Numbered from the stretch's first letter, positions 52,743-61,092 are shown. The stretch: DNA of 64,000 nucleotides from an uncultured Spartobacteria bacterium (GCA_938011325.1 CALLUD010000024.1:100600-164599); one strand, 5' to 3'. The notes: generated by a model from the sequence alone, not told the origin. Translations and numbers: made by a program.

Positions 52743-53966
52743 ATGGCTCTGATCGTTCAAAAATACGGAGGCACTTCGGTCGGCACCCCCGAGCGAATTC
52801 GCAATATCGCCGCGCGCATTCTTGCGACGCAGCAGGCGGGAAACTCCGTCGTCGCCGTGGTATCCGCGATGTCCGGAGTCACCGACAACCTCCTGAAACT
52901 CGCCCGGGCCGTCTCCGACCATCCCACCGATCGCGAGCTGGACGTGCTTCTCGCGACGGGCGAGCAAACAACGATCGCCCTCACCGCCATGGCCATCAAC
53001 GCGCTCGGCGGCCGCGCGATTTCCCTCACCGGCGCGCAGGCCGGCATCGTTACCGACAATTTTCACAACAAGGCGAAGATCGCCAACATCTCGCCCCGCC
53101 AGATCCGGAAGTATCTCAACGACGGCAACATCGTCATCGTGGCCGGCTTCCAGGGCCAGACCTTGCAGGGGAACATCACGACGCTGGGACGCGGCGGCTC
53201 GGATCTCACCGCCATCGCCATCGCGGCGGCGCTTCAAGCCCACAACTGCGAAATCTACACGGATGTCGACGGCATCTACACCTGCGACCCGCGCATCGTT
53301 CCAAGCGCCCGCAAGATTGACGTGATCGTCTACGACGAGCTTCTCGAAATGGCCAGCAGCGGATCAAAGGTCATGCAGTCACGCTCGGTCGAGTTCGCGA
53401 AAAAGTTCAACGTGCCGTTCGAGGTCCGCAGCAGTTTCAACAATAATCGAGGAACCATCGTGAAAGAGGAAAATCCCAGCCTGGAAAACGTCGTCGTGCG
53501 CGGCGTGAGCATCGAGCGCAATCAGGCGAAGGTGACAATCACCCGCGTCCCCGACAAACCCGGCACCGCGTCGAAGATCTTCACCACGCTCGCCGCGGCA
53601 AATGTGGTCATCGACGTCATCGTGCAAAACGTTTCCGCCAGCGGCACGACGGACATCTCGTTCACGATGAATCAGGATGAACTCGACAAGATCGGTCCCA
53701 TTCTCACCGACGTCGTGAAGGAGATCGGCGCGGGCGAACTCCTGACCAAGGGCGGCATCGCCAAACTAAGCGTCGTCGGCATCGGCATGCGCTCGCATTC
53801 CGGCGTGGCCGCCACGTTGTTCGAGGCGCTCGGAAAAGGCGGAGTCAACATCCAGATGATTTCCACCTCCGAGATCAAGACGGCCGTGATCATCGACGAG
53901 GAGCTTGTGGTCAAGGCCGCGAATCTCGCTCACGAGGCCTTTGGCCTCGCGAACGAACCCGCGTAA
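52743..53966 (+). CDS. lysC: Aspartate kinase
   Basis: Phosphorylates aspartate, the entry to lysine, threonine and methionine synthesis. At 407 aa it is a monofunctional aspartokinase with KYGGTSVG at residues 7-14, VVSAMSGVTD, GFQGQTLQGNITTLGRGGSDL (in pieces: FQGQTLQGNITTLGRGGSD) and the DVDGIYTCDPRIV segment. Two ACT-type regulatory repeats follow from about 265 (TRVPDKPGTASKIFTTL; VGIGMRSHSGVAATLFEAL), implying feedback by lysine and/or threonine. Promoter elements in the 96-bp leader were not identified. Confidence 0.95.
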   Translation: MALIVQKYGGTSVGTPERIRNIAARILATQQAGNSVVAVVSAMSGVTDNLLKLARAVSDHPTDRELDVLLATGEQTTIALTAMAINALGGRAISLTGAQAGIVTDNFHNKAKIANISPRQIRKYLNDGNIVIVAGFQGQTLQGNITTLGRGGSDLTAIAIAAALQAHNCEIYTDVDGIYTCDPRIVPSARKIDVIVYDELLEMASSGSKVMQSRSVEFAKKFNVPFEVRSSFNNNRGTIVKEENPSLENVVVRGVSIERNQAKVTITRVPDKPGTASKIFTTLAAANVVIDVIVQNVSASGTTDISFTMNQDELDKIGPILTDVVKEIGAGELLTKGGIAKLSVVGIGMRSHSGVAATLFEALGKGGVNIQMISTSEIKTAVIIDEELVVKAANLAHEAFGLANEPA

Positions 53967-54018
53967 CTTTTCCTGTAGCCACGCATGCCGCCGCGTGGAA
54001 TATTGGCGGCTTCCCCAC

Positions 54019-54106
54019 GGATGGGTGACAGAGTGGTCGAATGTGCTCGCCTGGAAAGCGGGTGTGGTGAAAGCCACCGCGGGTTCGAATCCCGCCCCAT
54101 CCGCCA
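54019..54106 (+). tRNA. tRNA-Ser (anticodon GGA)
   Basis: An 88-nt cloverleaf with a long class II variable arm. The acceptor stem pairs GGATGGG (54019-54025) with CCCATCC (54096-54102), the discriminator is G, and CCA is encoded at 54104-54106. The anticodon loop has GGA at 54053-54055, flanked by a 5-bp stem, and the T-arm is GCGGG-TTCGAAT-CCCGC. It decodes UCC/UCU serine codons. It lies between lysC and a minus-strand small hypothetical gene. Confidence 0.97.
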
Positions 54107-54119
54107 GTTTTCTCAAGGG

Positions 54120-54425
54120 TCAAATCACACCCTGAAAAAACGGCCTAAATAAAGGCCCTGCGGCCTTTTCCGATTTCTCCGCATCGTGCACAAGGTGTGT
54201 TCCGATCTCGTGGAGTAGCGCAATTGCGGCATCGACGCCGGGCACCTCATCCGCGGAAAATGTGCGAACGTGAGTCGTGCCTCTTTTCAGCCCCTCGAGA
54301 ATCTCTCGCTTTCGTTCCTTCCCGACGTAGTCGGGCAAAGCAAACGAAACACCGGTGTCGTATCTCTTGACCGTCTCCACGTTCTTGCTGATCGTCACCT
54401 TGGACCCGCGTTTTGCGGTTCCCAT
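54120..54425 (-). CDS. Small hypothetical protein next to tRNA-Ser
   Basis: A 101-residue soluble protein from ATG 54425 (GTG 54431 is also possible). It is basic at the N terminus (GTAKRGSKVTISK) and contains LPDYVGKERKREILEGLKRG and VPGVDAAIALLHEIGTHLVHDAEKS, the latter with an HEIGTH that superficially resembles a metal-binding HExxH but has I-G rather than xx before His in the right spacing (HEIGTH). I do not recognise the family. It reads towards the tRNA on the opposite strand, ending 13 bp from it, so it may be a remnant at an integration site. Confidence 0.5.
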   Translation of the reverse strand: MGTAKRGSKVTISKNVETVKRYDTGVSFALPDYVGKERKREILEGLKRGTTHVRTFSADEVPGVDAAIALLHEIGTHLVHDAEKSEKAAGPLFRPFFQGVI

Positions 54426-54521
54426 TCCCACACGGCAGAGCTGTCACCAACCTGTCACTTTTGACAAGGTTCCATGACTGCTCTGTAAACCGCCCATCCG
54501 TCAGCTCAACCCCTCGCAATT

Positions 54522-55241
54522 ATGTCATTCCGCCCTGTCCTAACGCTCGTCCTCTCGGCTCTCTGCGTCTTTCACGCGCAAGCGGAAGTCTACTTCAGAG
54601 AGCAATCCGTCAATTTCAAGAAAGTCCTTCCCCCGCCTCCCGAGGACTCCTCGCCCGCCGGACTCGCCGATCTGGATACCGTGCTGCAGGTGCAGGCATC
54701 GCGCACGGAAGCCCAGATCGAGCAGGCAAAGGAAGTCGACCGTCAGTCGCCCTTTTCCTTCGGACGTCCCATCTTCGGGAAGTGGTTCACGTCGGAGAAT
54801 CTTCCAAAGACAAAAGAAATCTTCGAGCGCATTGGACGGCAGACGGAACCGATTTGCGACGCCGCGAAGGCGAATTGGAATCGGGAGCGCCCCTATGTGC
54901 GTGACACTCGCGTCCAACCAATCGTGGGCAAGCCACACAATACCTCCTACCCCAGCGGCCATTCCTTCGGCGCGGCGATGTGGGGCATCGTCCTCGCAGC
55001 GGCATTTCCGGAACACGCCGAGCAGCTCAAGCAGCGCGTCCACGACGCGATGTGGGGGCGCGTGATCGGCGGCGCCCACTACCCCACTGACACGCAGGCC
55101 GGATTATTGCTGGCGGAAGCCGTAGGCAAGGAACTCCTCAAGAGCCCCGACACCAAGCGCGCGCTCAAGATCATGCGCGAGGAAATCGAGGCGGTCGGCG
55201 CCCAGCACGCCGATCAGGACTCCGATGAGAGTTCCAACTAG
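54522..55241 (+). CDS. PAP2-superfamily acid phosphatase (class A NSAP-like)
   Basis: Predicted secreted non-specific acid phosphatase of 239 aa: a signal peptide at residues 1-21 (FRPVLTLVLSALCVFHAQAE) is followed by the three PAP2 motifs, K-x6-RP in KANWNRERPY, SGH in SYPSGHSFGAA, and R-x5-H-x3-D in GRVIGGAHYPTDTQAG. It probably hydrolyses phosphomonoesters in the periplasm. The C terminus has a charged helix. Its TAG and the stop of the convergent aminotransferase gene are interleaved in one CTAG. Confidence 0.9.
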   Translation: MSFRPVLTLVLSALCVFHAQAEVYFREQSVNFKKVLPPPPEDSSPAGLADLDTVLQVQASRTEAQIEQAKEVDRQSPFSFGRPIFGKWFTSENLPKTKEIFERIGRQTEPICDAAKANWNRERPYVRDTRVQPIVGKPHNTSYPSGHSFGAAMWGIVLAAAFPEHAEQLKQRVHDAMWGRVIGGAHYPTDTQAGLLLAEAVGKELLKSPDTKRALKIMREEIEAVGAQHADQDSDESSN

Positions 55242-56425
55242 GCCGCCGAGCGCGCCTGCTCGGCGCGCACCTCGCTCACGAATTCCGCAATTCTCTCCAT
55301 CGCGACCTTGATCTGATCGAGGCCGGTGGCATAGCTGCAGCGAACGTGGCCCTCGCCCGAGGGCCCGAACGCTGTGCCGGGCACCACCGCCACGCGCTTC
55401 TCACGCAGCAGTCGCATCGAGAATTCCTGGCTTGTCAGGCCGGTCGACGAAATCTTCGGGAACACGTAAAACGCTCCGCGCGGGGTGAAGCAATCCAGTC
55501 CCATTTCGTTGAGCGCGCTCACCACGTAATTCCGGCGCAGCTCGTATTCCCGCCGCATGCGCAGCATCGCCGGCTCGCCGCGTTCGAGCGCTTCCACCGC
55601 GGCGTCCTGGCTCACGATCGGCGCGCACAGGATCGAATACTGATGAATCTTCATCATGGCATCGATCACCTCGCGCGGACCACACGCATAGCCGATGCGG
55701 AATCCCGTCATGGCATACGCCTTGGACAGGCCGTGCAGATAAACCGTCCGCTCCCTCATCCCCGGCACCGACAGAATGCTGAAATGCCTGCGGTCGTCGT
55801 AGGTCAGATCGCTGTAAATCTCATCGGCCAGCACGACGAGGTTGCGGCGAATACATACGTCCGCAATCGCCTCAGCCTGCTCACGATCCAGCGTGGCCCC
55901 GGTTGGATTCGTCGGGAAATTCAGCATCACTGCCTTGGTCCTCGGCCCAATGGCCGCCTCCAGGGCGTCGGCCCGCAGCGCAAACTCGTCCTCAACCCGC
56001 GTCGGAATCGCCCGCGCGACGCCGTAGGCAAGTTTCACGCTGGGATTGTAGGAAACGTAGCACGGCTCGTGATAGAGCACCTCGTCGCCGGGATTCAGAA
56101 TGGCCCGCAGCGCCGTGTCGATCGCCTCCGACACGCCGACCGATACCAGAATCTCACTCGCCGCCTCGTAGCGGACACCCGTCGCGCGAAACACGGCATC
56201 GGAAATCGCGCGGCGCAAGCGCGGCAGGCCGAGATTTGACGTGTAGCCGGTGCGCCCCTTCTCGAGGGAATAAATTGCGGCCTCGCGAATGTGCCACGGT
56301 GTGACGAAATCAGGTTCACCAATGCCCAGCGAGATGACATCGGTCATCGACTGGACAATCTCGAAAAAGTCGCGAATCCCGGACTTCGGGATTTCGCTCA
56401 CATGATCGGCAATGGGAATTTTCAC
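55238..56425 (-). CDS. Class I/II aminotransferase (aspartate/aromatic type)
   Basis: PLP-dependent fold-type I aminotransferase of 395 aa. SLGIGEPDFVTPWHIREA near the N terminus, NFPTNPTGATLD, the PLP-Lys region HGLSKAYAMTGFRIGYACGP, and the C-terminal RCSYATGL with the carboxylate-binding Arg are present. Its substrate may be aspartate, alanine or an aromatic amino acid. The ATG lies inside the end of the upstream lrp-type gene (4-bp ATGA overlap), so the regulator and enzyme are coupled and the regulator likely controls amino-acid metabolism that includes this enzyme. Confidence 0.92.
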   Translation of the reverse strand: MKIPIADHVSEIPKSGIRDFFEIVQSMTDVISLGIGEPDFVTPWHIREAAIYSLEKGRTGYTSNLGLPRLRRAISDAVFRATGVRYEAASEILVSVGVSEAIDTALRAILNPGDEVLYHEPCYVSYNPSVKLAYGVARAIPTRVEDEFALRADALEAAIGPRTKAVMLNFPTNPTGATLDREQAEAIADVCIRRNLVVLADEIYSDLTYDDRRHFSILSVPGMRERTVYLHGLSKAYAMTGFRIGYACGPREVIDAMMKIHQYSILCAPIVSQDAAVEALERGEPAMLRMRREYELRRNYVVSALNEMGLDCFTPRGAFYVFPKISSTGLTSQEFSMRLLREKRVAVVPGTAFGPSGEGHVRCSYATGLDQIKVAMERIAEFVSEVRAEQARSAA

Positions 56426-56901
56426 GGCGAAACGGACAGGCGCTCGGGAGCGGAGTCGAGATCGTGGAAGGCTCCGTTCTCCTTGTAGGTCTTCAAACGA
56501 AAACGAGTTGCCGTCGAAACCACGGCGTCGATCGTGCTGAGCTTCTCCGCGACGAACGAGGCGATCTGCCGCAGGTTGTCGGCCTCGATCAGAACAAGCA
56601 AATCGTAGCCGCCACTCATCAGGTAGCAGCTCTGGACCTCCTCAAACTTCGCAATCCGCGAGGCAATGCGATCGAACCCCCCGTCGCGTTCCGGCGTGAT
56701 CTTTACTTCGATCACCGCGGTGACCACATCCGGATTCCACCGGTCGCGATTGATCACCGTCTGATATCCAATGATGACGCCGTCGCGCTCAAGCTGCGCG
56801 ATGCGGTCATTCACTTCATCGACAGTAAGGCCCAGCAGCTTCGCGAGATCCTCGCGAGGCATCAGCGGATTGTGTTTGAGCAGGTCGAGCAGGGCGTCCA
56901 T
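56422..56901 (-). CDS. Lrp/AsnC-family transcriptional regulator
   Basis: A 159-residue feast/famine regulator: N-terminal winged HTH (LLDLLKHNPLMPREDLAKLLGL; VNDRIAQLERDGVIIGY) and C-terminal RAM ligand-binding domain (AVIEVKITPERDGGFDRIASRI; LMSGGYDLLVLIEA). The effector is probably an amino acid. It is divergent, with 108 bp separating it from the histone H1-like gene, so it could control that gene too. It is the first gene of the lrp-aminotransferase operon. Confidence 0.93.
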   Translation of the reverse strand: MDALLDLLKHNPLMPREDLAKLLGLTVDEVNDRIAQLERDGVIIGYQTVINRDRWNPDVVTAVIEVKITPERDGGFDRIASRIAKFEEVQSCYLMSGGYDLLVLIEADNLRQIASFVAEKLSTIDAVVSTATRFRLKTYKENGAFHDLDSAPERLSVSP

Positions 56902-56997
56902 TGGAGCGGGTCATCATGCGACCACCGGAGCCGCTTGGCAAGTGCCTGCGGAGCGAAGGCTCTCGCGATTCAGGTAGTTTCCTGATGCGGGCTGGGG

Positions 56998-57003
56998 TAT
57001 ACT
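56998..57003 (+). promoter_or_regulatory. TATACT box just upstream of the histone-like gene
   Basis: TATACT ends 6 bp before the ATG at 57010. If it is a sigma-70 -10 box, transcription would start at or within a base or two of the ATG, giving a leaderless or nearly leaderless mRNA. No good -35 is seen 16-18 bp upstream, and a G-run at 56994-56997 offers only a distant weak ribosome-binding site. Confidence 0.4.
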
Positions 57004-57009
57004 CGCCTC

Positions 57010-57357
57010 ATGCCAACCGCAAAAAAGAAACCCGCCGCCAGGAAATCGTCCACTTCGAAAGCCAAGGCTGCGAAGCCCGCGGCGAAAAAATCCACGACCG
57101 CGAAGAAGGTCAACACCAAGTCGAGGAAGGTTCCCGCAGGCCGCGAACAGAAGCTCGCGGAGCAGGCCTTGAAGCTGGTGGATGAAGCCGCTTCGGTGCT
57201 TCGCGCGGGAATCCGTTCCAGCGCCGAGACCACGGCCAAGTCGCGCATCGCGGCCAAGAAGAAGGCGAACGCGCTTCTCGGCAAGGCCTCGACGAATCTC
57301 ACCAAGGCGATCGAAGGCGGCGCTGCGTCGTTGCAGAATCTCCTCGGCAAGCTCTAA
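57010..57357 (+). CDS. Histone H1-like Lys/Ala-rich DNA-binding protein
   Basis: A 115-residue, very basic protein. The first ~45 residues are a Lys/Ala/Pro/Ser/Thr-rich tail with KKKPAARKSSTSKAKAAKPAAKK-like repeats (KKPAARKSSTSK, AKPAAKKSTTAKK), followed by an amphipathic helical region rich in Ala/Lys. It resembles the H1-like proteins of Chlamydiae and many other bacteria, which bind DNA non-specifically and can compact the nucleoid. A terminator follows 26 bp after the stop. It is divergent from the lrp gene and may lack a leader. Confidence 0.8.
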   Translation: MPTAKKKPAARKSSTSKAKAAKPAAKKSTTAKKVNTKSRKVPAGREQKLAEQALKLVDEAASVLRAGIRSSAETTAKSRIAAKKKANALLGKASTNLTKAIEGGAASLQNLLGKL

Positions 57358-57382
57358 GCGCGCCGACAAACCCATTCCCGCC

Positions 57383-57422
57383 CCGGCGCATCGAAGCGGC
57401 ATGCGCCGGTCGCTTCCTTTTT
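57383..57422 (+). terminator. Intrinsic terminator of the histone-like gene
   Basis: CCGGCGCAT (57383-57391) pairs with ATGCGCCGG (57401-57409) around a 9-nt loop, followed by a T/C-rich run with CCTTTTTC. Position just after the stop and before the convergent UbiB-type gene supports a rho-independent terminator for the plus strand. Confidence 0.7.
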
Positions 57423-59156
57423 CTACAGTCCGCCGTGCTTCCAGATTGAAAGCGCGAGCCGGACGCACATGTAGCCGCCCCAGATCAATCCGATCGCACC
57501 GATCACGGGCACGTCCCACAGCTTCGGTGGCAGTCCGGAAAGCACCAGGATCGACGAGCAGATCAGCACGGACGCCGCGAGAATCGCATTCGTCAGGCGG
57601 TTGGCAATCGAATCGAGCGTCAGTCGGAGCGGCTCGAACCCGTCGGGATCGATCTTGTGCTGGAGCGGAATGTTGAGCTGCCCCCGCCTCGCCCGGTTCC
57701 ACAATGTGCGGAAGTCGTGTGGGAAGTCGTCGAGGAAATCGACCGTCTCCGTGAGGAACTTCTTCGCGAGATCGTAAAGCCGCAGGGGGTGATACTTGTC
57801 GTAAATGAGCTTCGACGCGTAGGGCTTCCCCAGCATGATGAAGTTCAAGTCGGGGTTCAGCGCGCGGCCGATGGCCTCCACCTGCGACAGCGCCTTGATG
57901 CCGAGATAAAAGCTCCCCTTCATCCGCAGCCGGTTCTCGCGAAGCAGTTCGAGCAGCTTGTTCAGGACGTTGCCGAGATTGATGTCGCGCAGCGGCTGGT
58001 TGAGGTGCTGGTCGCTGAAGTCCTCGACGTCACGCAGCATCTTGTCGGCGTTGTCCACCAGGCCTTCCTCGGACATGTTCAGGATGGAGCGCATCACCTG
58101 CTGGTGGTCCTTTTCCGCCAGACCGAAAATGAGGTGCGCGATGCTGGAGCGAAAACCGGGACTGAAGCTGCCCATCATCCCGTAGTCGTAAAGACCGACC
58201 ACTCCGCCTTCGAGGACCGTCATGTTGCCCGGGTGCGGATCCCCGTGGAAAAATCCGTGCTCGAAAATCTGCGCGTAGATGAGGCGGGAAATACGCTCCG
58301 ATAGCTCGACCGGATCCACCCCTGCGGCCTTCAACTTGTCGACATCCACCACGGACATGCCGGTCATGAATTCCATGGTGAGAATGCGCTGACTGGTGAA
58401 CTCGCGCAGCACCGCAGGGACGCTGATTTCCTCCGAGCCCTCGAACTGCTTCGCAAACCGCTCCGCATTCGCCGCCTCGTTGTTGAAATCGAGCTCCTTG
58501 CGAATCGTCTCCGAAAACTCGTGAACGACTCCCACGGGATTCAGCACCGAGATTTCCTCCACGTGCTTGTCCACAAAGCGCGCGAGATCGAGGATGATCG
58601 AGAGGTCGCGCTCGATGAGCGGCCGGATGTCGGGACGCTGCACCTTCACCGCCACGATGGCGCCCTCCTTGGTTACGGCGCGGTGCACCTGCGCCATCGA
58701 CGCTCCCGCCAGAGGCTCTTCGTCGAATTCCGAAAACGCCTCCGTGACGCTGATTCCAAGCTCCTCCTTGAAGATGCGCTTCGCCTCCTTGCCCGGGAAG
58801 GTCGGCACGTCGTCCTGCAGCTTCTCGAGTTCCACCTGAAAGTCCGCGCTGATGAGATCGCGCCGCGCGCTCAGGATCTGCCCGAGCTTGATGAATGTGG
58901 GGCCCAGCTCCTCGAGTGCCAGTCGCAGACGCTCGGCAGGCGGCTTCGCGAGCACGCCGGTTTCGTGCGTTTGCAGGACGGCGTCCTCGATCCCGATGAT
59001 GCGCTGCAGTGCAACAAGCTTCAGCACATCCGCGAACCCGTATTTGAACAACACACGAAGAATCTCGTGGTAACGCGGAAGGTGCGAGGCGAACTCGACG
59101 GCGGAGCGAAGCTGATTGATCACGGTTGGTTCGCCCAAAGGGATACCAGAACCCAC
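57423..59156 (-). CDS. UbiB/ABC1/AarF-family atypical kinase
   Basis: Membrane-associated atypical kinase/ATPase of 577 aa linked to quinone biosynthesis or lipid homeostasis. The KxGQ motif in FIKLGQILSARRDLI, the Ala-rich nucleotide loop in EPLAGASMAQVHRA, and the kinase-like VAVKVQRPDI, FHGDPHPGNM and GLYDYGMMG are clear. Two C-terminal hydrophobic helices (about residues 515-565: AILAASVLICSSILVLSGL; VIGAIGLIWGGYMCVRLAL) would anchor it. GTG 59156 is chosen because GAGGTT lies 5-10 bp upstream; GTG 59123 is the alternative. No ubi/men genes are in the window. Confidence 0.9.
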   Translation of the reverse strand: MGSGIPLGEPTVINQLRSAVEFASHLPRYHEILRVLFKYGFADVLKLVALQRIIGIEDAVLQTHETGVLAKPPAERLRLALEELGPTFIKLGQILSARRDLISADFQVELEKLQDDVPTFPGKEAKRIFKEELGISVTEAFSEFDEEPLAGASMAQVHRAVTKEGAIVAVKVQRPDIRPLIERDLSIILDLARFVDKHVEEISVLNPVGVVHEFSETIRKELDFNNEAANAERFAKQFEGSEEISVPAVLREFTSQRILTMEFMTGMSVVDVDKLKAAGVDPVELSERISRLIYAQIFEHGFFHGDPHPGNMTVLEGGVVGLYDYGMMGSFSPGFRSSIAHLIFGLAEKDHQQVMRSILNMSEEGLVDNADKMLRDVEDFSDQHLNQPLRDINLGNVLNKLLELLRENRLRMKGSFYLGIKALSQVEAIGRALNPDLNFIMLGKPYASKLIYDKYHPLRLYDLAKKFLTETVDFLDDFPHDFRTLWNRARRGQLNIPLQHKIDPDGFEPLRLTLDSIANRLTNAILAASVLICSSILVLSGLPPKLWDVPVIGAIGLIWGGYMCVRLALSIWKHGGL

Positions 59157-59176
59157 CGAACCTCAACGCAAATTCA

Positions 59177-59620
59177 TCATCCGACGGAATTCGGGAACGC
59201 CTGGGCGACGAGACCGACCGTTCCACCGTAAAGAATATGCGCAATGAGTTGCATGACACCCGTCATCGGTCCGCGACGATGGTATTTCGCGATCGGGTGA
59301 TGCTCCATGATCGTGATGCAAACCAGCAGCATCACCACCACGCCATGCACACCGCCGACGAGCAGGCCGTTGGAGAAATTCAGCGGAATGCGCGCGAGAG
59401 ACAAAACGAACTGGTAAACGTAGGCGAAGAAAATTCCGGATGCGATGTGAAGCATGAGCCCGGGAACAAAGGCGCCATCCAGCCGTTTTGTGACCAGCGC
59501 TCCCACGGCCCGCACCACATCGACGTGCGCAAAATTCATCCAGCGCGGCAGCAACAGGAACGCCGTCATCACAGCAGTGCCGGCAATTCCACCGAGAAGG
59601 GGGACGAGTAGGTTCGGCAT
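59177..59620 (-). CDS. Small integral membrane protein of unknown function
   Basis: A 147-residue protein with about four hydrophobic segments: LLVPLLGGIAGTAVMTAFLLL, LMLHIASGIFFAYVYQFVL, LLVGGVHGVVVMLLVCITI and the C-terminal MQLIAHILYGGTVGLVAQAF. Conserved-looking features are HIASG, GGVHGV and a HHPIAKYHRRG loop with several His. I cannot assign it to a characterised family. It lies 20 bp upstream of the UbiB-like gene on the same strand, so the two are probably co-transcribed. Confidence 0.7.
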   Translation of the reverse strand: MPNLLVPLLGGIAGTAVMTAFLLLPRWMNFAHVDVVRAVGALVTKRLDGAFVPGLMLHIASGIFFAYVYQFVLSLARIPLNFSNGLLVGGVHGVVVMLLVCITIMEHHPIAKYHRRGPMTGVMQLIAHILYGGTVGLVAQAFPNSVG

Positions 59621-59746
59621 TCTTGAAAAACCGTGGACCCGCTCCCTCTCCCTCTCAAGGGAAAATGGACGGCCTCCTCACAATCAGGGATTTTCCCGAT
59701 ACTCGATTGGGCTTCCTCCCGCGGCCGCAGAAAGGTAGGCACACGC

Positions 59747-60289
59747 ATGACTCCAAACTGGTTTGTGGCGTGGCCCGTGAGCGGTCCGATGAATTGGCTG
59801 ACAGCGCTGGAGGAATCCGCACCGGGCGGACTGCACTTTTACGCGCCCGCAGACCTCCATCTCACTCTCGCGTTCCTCGGCCGCAGCAACGAAGCGCTCA
59901 TACAAAAGCTGCTTTCCCTTTTGAAAGGGTTGCCAATTCGCGAAATCGAAATTTCGCTCGACCGGATCATTGCGCTCCCCCAGCCCCGGCGTTTCTCGGC
60001 GCTCGCATTCACGCTGTCGCGAGGTCGCAAGGACGTCGAAGAGCAAATGCTGCGCTGGCGGGATCGCATCTGCCGCGAGGCCGGCGCCCGCCTGGAAACC
60101 CGCCCCCCGCTCCCGCACATCACCATCGCGCGACCCGACCGACGCATCGGCGCCGACGACCGTGCCGCGGCGCTTGATTGGATCGAGCAGGCGCCCGACC
60201 TGTCCTCGATTTCGCTGCGTCTCGAGAGCCCCCGGCTTTACACCTGGAATGCGGAGGACGCTGACCGGCGGTTTCGTTTCGTCGATTAA
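59747..60289 (+). CDS. thpR: RNA 2',3'-cyclic phosphodiesterase (2H family, ThpR/LigT)
   Basis: A 180-residue 2H phosphoesterase. Two HxTx motifs, HLTLAFLG near residue 38 and HITIARP near residue 122, form the active site, and NWFVAWPV begins the fold. The frame opens at 59633, but MTPNWFVAW at ATG 59747 is the natural start. It hydrolyses 2',3'-cyclic phosphates in vitro; the cellular role is unclear. It is divergent from the small membrane protein gene by 126 bp and converges with the DUF3108-type gene (2-bp gap between stops). Confidence 0.9.
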   Translation: MTPNWFVAWPVSGPMNWLTALEESAPGGLHFYAPADLHLTLAFLGRSNEALIQKLLSLLKGLPIREIEISLDRIIALPQPRRFSALAFTLSRGRKDVEEQMLRWRDRICREAGARLETRPPLPHITIARPDRRIGADDRAAALDWIEQAPDLSSISLRLESPRLYTWNAEDADRRFRFVD

Positions 60290-60291
60290 GG

Positions 60292-61092
60292 CTACTTCAG
60301 CGAGAAACCCGTCAGCTCGCCGTAGACGAATCCAACGAAAACGTTCACCTCCGCCCGCAACGGCAGGCGCAGCTCATCGTCGGAAATCCAGAACCTCCCG
60401 CTCCGAAACTTCGCATACTTCACCGGCCGGACAGGCACCTTGTCCTCGACTTCCAGCTTCTGAATCTCCAGCGCCAGCCGGATCGCATCCCGTTGCGTTC
60501 CCTGCACGGAGATGGATTCCCGCCCCTCCACACGGAGCGTCGCGAGATAGGGCGAGTCCCCGGGAAAGGCCACCAGCTGGATCCCATCCCCCGTCTTCAG
60601 AGGCTGACTTCGAACGAAAAGCACCGCGCCCAGCAGATCATGAATCGGCATAAACTCGATGCGCTTCCATCTCGCCTGCGCCTTCGACGGCGACACCTTT
60701 CGCCACCGTTTCAGGCCATTGGCATCGAATCGCAGCTCGGTCTCGATCTTCCTGGACCGATATTTCTCGAGCTGACTCACGCTCAAGGGTCGCAGCGATT
60801 TCGCATCGATGCTCGCCGTATGCGACGCATCCAGCGGCCACAGCAATCGGGCAAATCCGACCGTCGCGCCACGCACCTTTGCCCGATAGGTTCCCCCGGA
60901 TCGGCGCACTTCGGCGGTGGCTTGCGCCGCCTCCAGCACATCCGACCACCCAAAGGTGAACGTCAGATCAACCGGAGGCAGCGGCGGAAAGTTGCCGGGC
61001 TCCGTCGGGGCGAGCTTGTCACGCCAGTCGGCGCTCTTCGCCGGCCATGCGAAGAGAAGCAGAACAAGCGCCAGCCATCTAAAGCGTCTCAC
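60292..61092 (-). CDS. DUF3108-type secreted protein
   Basis: Exported beta-rich protein of about 266 aa: GTG 61092 begins a signal peptide (RFRWLALVLLLFAWPAKSADW). FTFGWSDVLEAAQATAEVR, ASIDAKSLRPLSVSQLEKYRSRK and RFWISDDELRLPLRAEVNVFVGFVYGELTGF are typical of DUF3108 proteins, whose function is unknown. The start overlaps the upstream TPR/SH3 gene by 14 bp, so the two are coupled. It is the last gene of the bat-like block. Confidence 0.75.
   Translation of the reverse strand: MRRFRWLALVLLLFAWPAKSADWRDKLAPTEPGNFPPLPPVDLTFTFGWSDVLEAAQATAEVRRSGGTYRAKVRGATVGFARLLWPLDASHTASIDAKSLRPLSVSQLEKYRSRKIETELRFDANGLKRWRKVSPSKAQARWKRIEFMPIHDLLGAVLFVRSQPLKTGDGIQLVAFPGDSPYLATLRVEGRESISVQGTQRDAIRLALEIQKLEVEDKVPVRPVKYAKFRSGRFWISDDELRLPLRAEVNVFVGFVYGELTGFSLK

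Noticed and set aside
54120..54425. Metalloprotease from the HEIGTH string
   Set aside because: The motif is HExxH-like only by chance; there is no third ligand region, and the protein is too small for a zincin fold.
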